Part shown: in pieces, positions 56,649 to 64,000 of the stretch
Layout of the letters: every line of letters begins with the position of its first letter
Numbering within the stretch: the stretch's first letter is position 1
Assembly: GCA_024734495.1 (NCBI GenBank)
Contig: JALMQS010000032.1
Location: 248,001-312,000 of the forward strand
Direction: 5' to 3'
Length of the DNA stretch: 64,000 bases
DNA from: Forficula auricularia
Taxonomy: Eukaryota; Arthropoda; Insecta; Dermaptera; Forficulidae
The notes under the pieces: generated by a model
The model's database searches: none
What the model saw: the letters and a program-made list of their open reading frames with translations, nothing else
Told to the model about the DNA's origin: nothing
Program-made: the position numbers and the translations under genes

Positions 56649-57460
56649 ATATAAAAATTCTGCTACTCTCGGCAAAAACATTCAATTTAACGAAAAATAA
56701 ATGATAATAGATATTTTAAAAGCAAATACACTAACTTTTTGCTTACACGCTTTAATATAAGTCTGTATGCTTATGTTAAACTATATTTATATATGTATAT
56801 ACAAAATAATGTTTAAAAAATCTTCAAATATTTATTAAAATCAATCGTTTAGGGAGAATGTCCTCATTTATCAATAAAATTTTGATTTTCGAATAGTAAA
56901 AAAAAAAAAAATGCTTTAGGTAGGTATGTATTGAATATAAACCAACACTATTTATTTATATAATACATAAATAAACGTTTTTATTTTTTACTATCAAAAA
57001 ATTAAAATTACCTTGAATAACGGAGAAATTCTCCAGAAACGTTTGGTTTTTAATAAACTTTTTAAGATTGTTTATTAAAAGATTTGTAATAATTTATATT
57101 ATAATACAATCAACATTTTTCTTTAATATCTATACTTATTATAAGCGACGACACCGACGTTTTTTAATCTTAAACCCCACTAATAGTTGATGACAAATAC
57201 AATGTATTAAAATTAGGAAATTTAAATTAATATTTTGATGAGAGGAGGATTGGAAATATGGAATTTGAATAATTATCGGAAAAGAGTTTTTTTATTTAAT
57301 TAGTTTTTCCTCTTATTAAAGACAAGAACTACAAAGATGATCAAGGACAGTCGATGGTGGAGAAGTAATCTCCGGAGTCGAAGCTAAAATACAATGTATA
57401 CATTAATTAATGTAAAATAATTGGATTCATAAAATTTATAAAAAAAAAAATATATTTTAA
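56649..57460. other. No gene; decayed hammerhead-like relics
   Basis: 56850-56880 and 57000-57070 carry the string family TTGATAAAGG/GAAACGTTTGG with AATAAACTTTTTAAGATTGT downstream, also present near 9745, 10400, 10520, 53060, 55300 and 55724. The copy near 57011 keeps GGAGAAATTCTCC and GAAACGTTTGG but has lost CTGA. No coding sequence is supported. Confidence 0.5.
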
Positions 57461-57464
57461 AACT

Positions 57465-57531
57465 CCTCACGCATTCCAGGGCGCGTAGTCCCCTGGCCAG
57501 GAAGATTTCCGCCGAAGGGGGCTTTGCAGCT
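57465..57531 (+). repeat. Helitron 3'-end fragment
   Basis: GGCGCGTAGTCCCCTGGCCA then CCGCCGAAGGGGGCTTTGCA and GCTGGT resemble the 3' end at 16195-16251, with hairpin and terminal CTAG changed to CTGG. The rest of the element is absent. Confidence 0.65.
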
Positions 57532-58980
57532 GGTATATTCTTCTTCTTCATGTGATTATCCGGTCCCCGGACGTTGGCTATAACTATGGCTAAAGCTGTC
57601 TGGTCCTCTGCCATGTGGTATATATAATATGATTTCGTTTGTATTATCTTTGCCGATTTTTCAAAATGATTTATTATCATATAATTAATAAGCCTGTATT
57701 GTTGGTTCATTGATAATATATTTTAAAACACATATCCCAAGATTAGCATGAACAGAGGATGTGCTAATTAATTGTATAATTCCTCTATGAATGAATGAAT
57801 GCTGGGTCGGAGTGTAAATCAGAGCGAATCGAACATCGCTAACGCTAATAGTGCAATTGGCCAACGCGATTAAAGGGCTCGAGCCTTAAGCCAGCCAATA
57901 TAATGGCAAGATAGATAATGGGGTAAAATGATGATTTAGGGATTAACAACGATCCAGCTATCGGAGCGATTCAATTTAATGGACAGTTTCCCGAGATAGT
58001 TCAAGATAATAATGATTCACTTACCAGCCACTATCAATTGTACAAAGATAGTAGCAGTTTATAGGTTTTACACATCAATATATACAGGACAAAATTATTA
58101 ATTATAGACTGTTATTTTCTCTATTGGTAACTCAAAGGAGTAGGGTTGTTTTTGGAGATTGGGTTAACACCATGTGAAGGGTGAATAAATTGAGTAAAAA
58201 TATAATGTTGTAGATTAATAAATGATAAAATAAAGATTCAAGATCGTCATAAAATAATAATCGATTCGAAGACTGGTTTAACGTCCCCTTAAAAATTCAT
58301 TTATACAGGGTGTCGTGTATCACAACGATAAACCGTGAACAAGGATAGGCCAGTTTATGATGGCCCAGAAGGTAAAAAAAATAGTAAAAGTCTCATAGTT
58401 TTTCGAGTTATAGGCATTTTTTGAAAATGGTGAAAATCGCTACCCTGCCCTAAATAATGAGATGCTGTGGATACAAATATATTTTATTATTCTAATTTTT
58501 GTTAAGCAATCCTGAATAATTCTGATAATGACGAGAATTAAAAAAAAAACATACCTAAGTATACTTTTGGAGATTTTTTTTTGCCGGATTCATGTGTTAA
58601 AAAATTTTGATCAGCTAACTTTGAATCTTCTTAAATGTAATAAAAAGTCTACTATCCTAACATGGCAAGTTATTTAAGAAATTGACCCAATTAGTCATGA
58701 TTTCAAAATTGTACTACACTTAGTACTTAAGAAAAAAATATTTCTATTTTTTTTGCAAAATTATCTAATTTAAAAACATATTTTGATAGTGGTTATTTAT
58801 TTAATATGTTAATCAATTATGTCTCATCTTGATTGAACTAATCTTTGGCTAATAATGGCATTATTAATAGCTATTATAGCATTAATTTAATGTCCATATG
58901 TTCTGAAGCTTCAAACCCTAAGTATCGGAATTCAGACAGACAAACAGAAAATAAATTTATTAAGGGCTTAAATAAAATAG
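57532..58980. other. No gene seen; one ACAGGGTGTC repeat end
   Basis: TACAGGGTGTCGTGTATCAC near 58306 is a terminus-like string common in arthropod DNA transposons, but no partner is found. 57780-57950 is GC-richer, with no motif. The remainder is AT-rich. Confidence 0.4.
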
Positions 58981-58984
58981 GTGT

Positions 58985-59230
58985 AGATTCTATTTATTTC
59001 TTTTTATTTATGAACTCCCGCTAACGTTTCGGCTATTGGTTGTAGCCATCATACATACATAGGATATATACAAAACTATGTATACTTCTTGTATATAGTT
59101 TATCTGATGACTTGAGTATCCAAAATTTTTTTTAATATAAATATTGAAAAATTCCCGCTCTGAAGATGGCTACAATCAATAGCTGAAACGTTAGCGGGAG
59201 TTCATAAATAAAAAGAAATAGATAGAATCT
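58985..59230. repeat. Inverted repeat with one intact and one truncated hammerhead-like motif
   Basis: GAACTCCCGCTAACGTTTCG at 59012 onwards is the inverse of CGAAACGTTAGCGGGAGTTC ending at about 59203, and both arms continue into AATAAAAAGAAATA-type sequence. The right arm has the complete motif at 59151-59201. The left arm lacks the CTGA box and the 5' strand of stem I. Confidence 0.75.
59151..59201 (+). ncRNA. Hammerhead-like motif, best preserved in the window
   Basis: Stem I ATTCCCGCT (59151-59159) pairs with AGCGGGAGT (59093+100 to 59201) over nine positions including one G-U. CTGAAGA is at 59160-59166, then one extra T, stem II GGCTA/TAGCT, GAAA at 59185-59188, and GTT (59190-59192) as the predicted cleavage triplet. 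Every invariant core residue is present. Stem III is minimal (ACGU), so a dimeric transcript may be needed. Confidence 0.7.
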
Positions 59231-59648
59231 GCACGTATTTTATTTAAACTCTTACTAAATTAATATAACAGCTATAAATAATTCCTAAAATAAAGAAAAT
59301 AAATTATATTAAAAAATTACTTTTCTACAAGTTTCAGACATTTCTATACACAAATAATAATCAGCCAGCTGCCAGCATGCCAAACGCACCGGGTGTAGTA
59401 TAATATGAATATATTGTAATACATGTCAAAATAAACGATTAATCATCATTATTAGGTATTTAATCACTCCTGAGACTGGTTTGACGAAACTACTAGCCTT
59501 CAAAAAGATTTTAGAATTTTAGAAATAAGGGAAAATTTAATTAATTAATAGAATAGAAAAGGAAAAATAGTCTATGATTGTAAATTGAACAGAATTTTTC
59601 GAAAAGAAAGTATTTTTCACAATTATTATTATTTTGACATTTAAAACA

Positions 59649-59690
59649 ATAATTGCTGATGAAGTCAAAATAGATCGACAAAACGTTAAA
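59649..59690 (+). ncRNA. Decayed hammerhead-like motif
   Basis: CTGATGA (59656-59662), stem II GTC/GAC, then AAAA for GAAA and CGTTA. The invariant G is lost as in two neighbouring copies. Probably inactive. Confidence 0.5.
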
Positions 59691-59834
59691 ATCTGATTGA
59701 TTTTTTTTGAAAAAATTATTCATTCTAAATCCCTACGAATATCTAATTTAAATTATTATTGTTACTTCATTCGTATCCATAGTAAATTTATAACAGGAAA
59801 ATTTGGGAATTGGATATATAGAGCTTATTTTTAA

Positions 59835-59880
59835 ATGGGCCAGACGTTTTGTCAATTTATTTTGACCTCCTCAGTGCCTC
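59835..59880 (-). ncRNA. Hammerhead-like motif next to the assembly gap, core mutated
   Basis: The minus strand has CTGAGGA, stem II GTCAA/TTGAC, then AAAAC in place of GAAAC, and GTC with TGGCCC. Stem I is weakened (GAGGCA instead of GGGCCA). It is the same family as 33711. Confidence 0.6.
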
Positions 59881-59891
59881 ATTTTATCACG

Positions 59892-59991
59892 NNNNNNNNN
59901 NNNNNNNNNNNNNNNNNNNNNNNNNNNNNNNNNNNNNNNNNNNNNNNNNNNNNNNNNNNNNNNNNNNNNNNNNNNNNNNNNNNNNNNNNNN
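59892..59991. other. Assembly gap, 100 N
   Basis: Exactly 100 unresolved bases, usually a placeholder for a gap of unknown length. It begins a few bases after the repeat at 59760-59890, so collapsed repeat copies may be missing. The frames reported across it are meaningless. Confidence 0.98.
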
Positions 59992-60671
59992 TGAACATTG
60001 CTATTGCAACACATAATTTGAGTCCCAACCCATTTCGAAAAATTTGCACTATAAAATTTAAACAAATTGAATGAACGCGAGAGTTGCCTATTTTAAGGCG
60101 AAATTCTAACAGCTCTTTTTTAAAGAATCATCACAATATTTTATTTAGAATTATTAGGTTATGCCCTTATAGGCATATCATTAAAAACATTTTTCAGTTT
60201 TTTTACAAAATGTGCATGTTTCACGAAACACAGAGGTTTGGAAACGATGATAATTAGATGGTTTAAAAAATATTCAACTGACCATGTTTCTTTCTTCGTT
60301 AAGCCGAACATTCTTTTATGCCTCAAGCGAAAAGAAATACTTTCCTCCTAAAACAAAAGAGAAACATTATTTCAGTAAAAATTATTTACTAGAGAACAAA
60401 ATACATCTTTACACATTTTTAAATATTGTATTTTAACTTATAACTCTAAATTAGCGTTGTAAAAATATTTATACATAATTAAAATTTTTTAAATTATTAT
60501 TTAAAAAAATATCGCAGAACTTGATAATATTCTCCCAATAAAATAATTTAATTTAAAAGATTTTGTTTTGCCTAGAGTAGCAGATTTATTGACTCATTAA
60601 GAGAAATCATGGTTGTCCTCTGCTTGATGTAAATAAACATATTATATAATATAGAGATATCTTATCTTAAA

Positions 60672-60780
60672 TTGAAGGAGACAATAAAAGAGTGTGTCTT
60701 CTGCTGGAATTATAAATTTTATTAATTTATAACGAGACTATAGTTTCGAGGGCTTTGCCCTCTTCATCTTTTTTTATCTT
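60672..60780 (-). repeat. Penelope-type repeat end with truncated hammerhead-like motif
   Basis: GGAGACAATAAAAGAGTGTG to TTATAACGAGACTATAGTTT and CGAGGGCTTTGCCCTCTTCATC matches 55825-55923. On the minus strand GAAAC and stem II are perfect, but the sequence before GATGA is unrelated, so the CT of the core and the 5' stem are lost. Confidence 0.7.
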
Positions 60781-61328
60781 AAATTATTAAATGAACAATT
60801 CTTGTATACATATATATATATATATTTTCTTTATACATCTTTTTTTTAACTTAAATTATTAAATGAACAATTCTTGTATACAAATATATATATAATATTT
60901 CGATGAAATTCATGGGTTAGGTTAGGGGGTTTGTTGGTTGACACTTCGATCTGTCGGGGTCTCATCTTCAGGGAACTTTAATTTGATATGATTTTTGTTA
61001 ATTAAAAAAATTATTCACAAGTGATTGTGTTATAGATAACGAGATATTTGCATAAACGGATTTGTTAAAGATTTTTCACACTGTCAAATATAGTATTGAT
61101 ATGGTTTTTCAATTTTAATCATCACTCTATGCGTGCGGATCACGTTGTGTGTCGGATAAATAAATATACTCAAAAACTCTCATAAATATTTTAAAGAATC
61201 ATTTTTTGAATTTGTATATCTATCACGATAGGTCAAAAGCAAAATACCGTAGAAAGCTTATTCTGGTGCTTGGTATTTTTTTTCAATTAAATTTAATCAA
61301 ATAAATGCGAAGTTCGGATCCTTAATAG
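60781..61328. other. No gene seen; short tandem duplication
   Basis: TCTTAAATTATTAAATGAAC and TTCTTGTATACA recur at 60777-60815 and 60850-60885, a duplication of about 70 bp. The rest is AT-rich with no supportable feature. Confidence 0.5.
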
Positions 61329-61960
61329 TCCAAGAGCTGGTGACACATTTTGACTACGGATTTGACCCATCTAGAAATAATGCGTAATAGTACCGTCTAT
61401 GATAGTTGTACAAGGAATGGCCAGTCTGGCTGGTCTAAGCAGGTGGACCAGGTACTGCGCATGGTGTGAGTGCGGTAAAAAATACATATGTGTTAAAAAA
61501 TATTTTTGACCCACAATGAAATTATAAAAATTATAATTTATAGTCAATTATAAACTTAATATATTCACTCCAGACCATTTGAGTGGTGGAACGTGGAACC
61601 AGACCACCCCAAAGTGTATTTTTACAACATGAAAAAATAGCATCTGATGCTATTTTTTCATGTTGTAAAATACACTTTGGGTAGTCTGGTTCCACGTTCC
61701 ACCACTCAAATGGTCTGGAGCGAATATATTAAGTTTATAATTGACTATAAATTATAATTTTTATAATTTCATTGTGGGTCAAAAATATTTTTTAACACAT
61801 ATGTATTTTTTACCGCACTCACACCATGCGCAGTACTCTGGTCCACTCCGTTTAGCCAGCCAGACTGGCCATTCCTTGTACAACTATCATAGACGGTACT
61901 ATTACGCATTATTTCTAGATGGGTCAAATCCGTAGTCAAAATGTGTCACCAGCTCTTGGA
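61329..61960. repeat. Near-perfect 630-bp hairpin
   Basis: TCCAAGAGCTGGTGACACAT at 61329 is answered by ATGTGTCACCAGCTCTTGGA ending at 61960, and the arms (about 310 bp each) match almost throughout, including GGTGGAACGTGGAACCAGAC and TAAACTTAATATATTC. The centre is AAAAATAGCATCTGATGCTATTTTT at about 61633-61657, so there is practically no loop. A transcript would be a long dsRNA, a possible Dicer substrate. The 64-codon frame at 61741-61935 lies in the right arm and has no motif. Confidence 0.88.
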
Positions 61961-62843
61961 TTATAAAAGGTTGCATTTCTTTTTTATGCACTAAGACAAT
62001 GGCTGGGTCAGGTCATTTTTCTTAAAGACTTGGAGACTTATTATAATAATCTCCATCACTTTTAACCAACTTATCATTTTATATAAATTTATTTGATACA
62101 TATATATATAGATACTGTCAACTTTATATCTCATAAAATTGTATGAAAAATAAATTATTTTACGTGAAAGATGTTCATTGCAAATGTCAATGATATGCTT
62201 TTACTTGACAGTTCATCATATGTTGTTATCTCCTCTGTCTTCCCCCAACCTCCTTAAATCGCCACGTGCTAAAATTTAAACAAAAAAATTAAAAATAACG
62301 ATTAAAATCTATTAGAAATATTAATTAATTAATCATTTCAAAAGAAAATGTTTTGATCATTGTATCGCTCTGCTTGCAATTTTTTCCCTTATAATATGAT
62401 TTATTAACCTTTGGCAGAGATTAAATTAATGATTTTTAGATGGATGTAATATTCTTTCCCCGGGGAATTTCGCCCATCATCACGTCAATCTCGAGAACCA
62501 TCCTCCTATAAGGATTGTCATTTAATATTAAAGAAAAGAAAAAGTCAAGATGAACTCGTGTATTATGGAAAGAAAAAAGGGCTGAGATAAATCTACAAAA
62601 ATTCAATAGGCTGAGTCGAAAATATTCGTTAAACTGGTTCATAAAAATAGCAAAATTTGTAAAATGGAATGAAAAAGAGAATAAATTATTAATTATTGAA
62701 TTTGTTAATGCGAGAAGTATTGTATTCACCCCTTCGTGAATTGAACCTGAATGGTAGAAATGCAATACGGCACTTGCTTGACTTATGAGGCGAAAATATT
62801 TAGCTGCTTAGAGAGTCGTAACTATCGGCAATTTTTTGCAATA
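61961..62843. other. No recognised gene
   Basis: AT-rich. The 109-codon minus frame at 62436-62765 (MHFYHSGSIHEGVNTILLAL at its start) is Phe/Ile/Asn-rich and without motifs, so I do not call it a gene. Confidence 0.4.
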
Positions 62844-63248
62844 CAGTTGACTCTCGATAATTCAAATCGGAGCGAATATGAAGAATAATTCAAATTATCG
62901 AGACTTAGAATTATCAAGAAGTTTGAATTATAAGGAGGAAAGAAAAAAAATTCAAATTATTAAGAATTTTTTTTTTTTTTTGAAAAATATGGATCATCTT
63001 ACTTAAATTTTATATATAGCCTCAAGTAAAAAGAACAAAAATTACATATTTAAGTGGAAAATGAGAGGTAAACTTTGCTAGGAAAAATTCGAATTACAAA
63101 GAGGGAAGTGGCCAGTTCGGATTAGAGAACGCTCTCTCTCTCTTGTTACGAAAAGGATTTCGAGTTATTGATTTTATCAAAATACACTGCATTTTTTCGA
63201 TTTACCGAAGTTAACAGCTGAAGAGTTCGAATTATCGAGAGTCGACTA
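62844..63248. mobile_element. pogo/Tigger-like MITE (CAGTTGACTCTCGATAATTC ends)
   Basis: Left end CAGTTGACTCTCGATAATTC preceded by TA (62842-62843). Right end GAATTATCGAGAGTCGACTA, the complement with two changes at the tip. Subterminal strings (TTCAAATTAT, ATTATCGAG, TTCGAATTAC) repeat inside, as common in this group. 405 bp, no transposase. It is unrelated in sequence to the 27807 element. Confidence 0.78.
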
Positions 63249-63930
63249 CTTACTGGGAGGCAGACAATTCACTAATAAATTACCTTTTTTTTTGTTCATT
63301 GTGTTGAAAAATGTCTGAAACGCAGGAGAAAAATAATTTTCAACCGTTTGATTATTTTTCTATCTCATCTGTCTGGATTCATACACCGACATAACTTAAG
63401 AAAGGAATGGCATAGAAAGTTCATTCGTGTGCTAAAATGCTTATATTTTCAAAACAGAGAACTGAATTAATTTTAGGCTTTCTAACTCCAGATCTTCCGG
63501 TTAAAAAACGTAAAATTACTTCCAAAAAATATAATTTTTTTGAGATTTTAATTAGTTTACGTAGTAAAAAATAATGATCAATTGAACAGGCAGGGTTTCG
63601 AATTGATTGGATTTATAATTAATTATTTTTTTTAATCCACTGAAACTGCAACAGCATATCGAGGCTTGGAAAATTTTCACTTTTCCCTCCAATTTATATT
63701 TAAGTTTGATTTGTGTAAAAGCAAATAAGTTTTTTTTTTTACTTTATTTGTTTTACTTTCAATCTTTAAGCCCAGCTTAGTCATTATACAGGGAGGGGCA
63801 TAAAAATATACTACACTTTGAAGAGTATAAAAAAATGAAAAAATTTAACTAGAAAAAAACGGAATATATTTTTGAAAAGAACATAAAATATATATTTTTT
63901 TTAATCTGTTTTAAACATTATATCAGATTA
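63249..63930. other. No gene seen
   Basis: AT-rich. ATACAGGGAGGGGCATAAAA near 63788 resembles a transposon end but has no partner in the window. Confidence 0.4.
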
Positions 63931-63935
63931 CAAAA

Positions 63936-64000
63936 AGGGGGGGGGGGGGGGGGTCAAAAACGAAAATTCTAGTCCTTTTCTTCCAAACTCAACCAAATGT
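63936..64000 (+). repeat. Fragment of the Helitron interior unit, cut by the window edge
   Basis: A G run (about 63937-63953) followed by TCAAAAACGAAAATTCTAGT and CCAAACTCAACCAAATGT parallels the unit at 15660-15700. It probably continues beyond the window. Confidence 0.6.

Noticed and set aside
59835..60074. Open frames across 59892-59991
   Set aside because: They span a 100-N assembly gap and are meaningless.

Overview
This 64 kb window looks like nuclear DNA of an animal, most likely an arthropod and probably an insect. It is strongly AT-rich, with homopolymer and (TA)n tracts, and I find no complete host protein-coding gene. The arthropod reading rests on repeat types I recognise: foldback repeats beginning with CCGACTTCAAAAA, a GGGTTCCG-type repeat, tRNA-derived SINEs, Helitrons starting TCTATATATATA, and Penelope-like fragments with hammerhead motifs. 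The first two recall Lepidoptera, but that is memory and not a search, so I do not name a species.

Almost everything I can support is a mobile element or its debris. 0-17 kb: a foldback element split by a SINE, several CCGACTTC foldbacks, a TIR element at 5.7 kb, a LINE C-terminal pseudogene at 7.2-7.6 kb, a 9.4-10.2 kb inverted repeat, a hAT-like copy at 12.7 kb, and a foldback at 14.8-16.3 kb carrying a clean Helitron. 17-30 kb: a SINE, a TA-flanked TIR element with a 131-codon ORF, a second hAT-like copy, a piggyBac-like MITE, a Helitron-like copy, a SINE split by a foldback, a pogo/Tigger-like element retaining a CENP-B-type DNA-binding ORF, and a three-copy hammerhead array. 30-46 kb: two more Helitrons, a SINE with a perfect duplication, a possible broken coding segment, a hAT-like element interrupted by a Helitron, an adjacent hAT element with a perfect 8-bp duplication, a large TIR element at 42-43 kb, and a palindrome containing a foldback and a SINE. 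46-64 kb: one GC-rich candidate first exon (46.6 kb), MITEs, a Penelope-type GIY-YIG endonuclease fragment inside a palindrome, a 100-N assembly gap, a near-perfect 630-bp hairpin, and a pogo-like MITE.

Two themes stand out. First, at least six hammerhead-ribozyme-like motifs with intact core residues, plus many decayed ones, sit in inverted or tandem repeats; one pair flanks a Penelope-like endonuclease fragment. Second, several insertions can be read as dated events because a twin arm or paralogous copy preserves the empty site. Most short ORFs in the window are chance readings of AT-rich or GC-rich repeat sequence and are not listed as genes.
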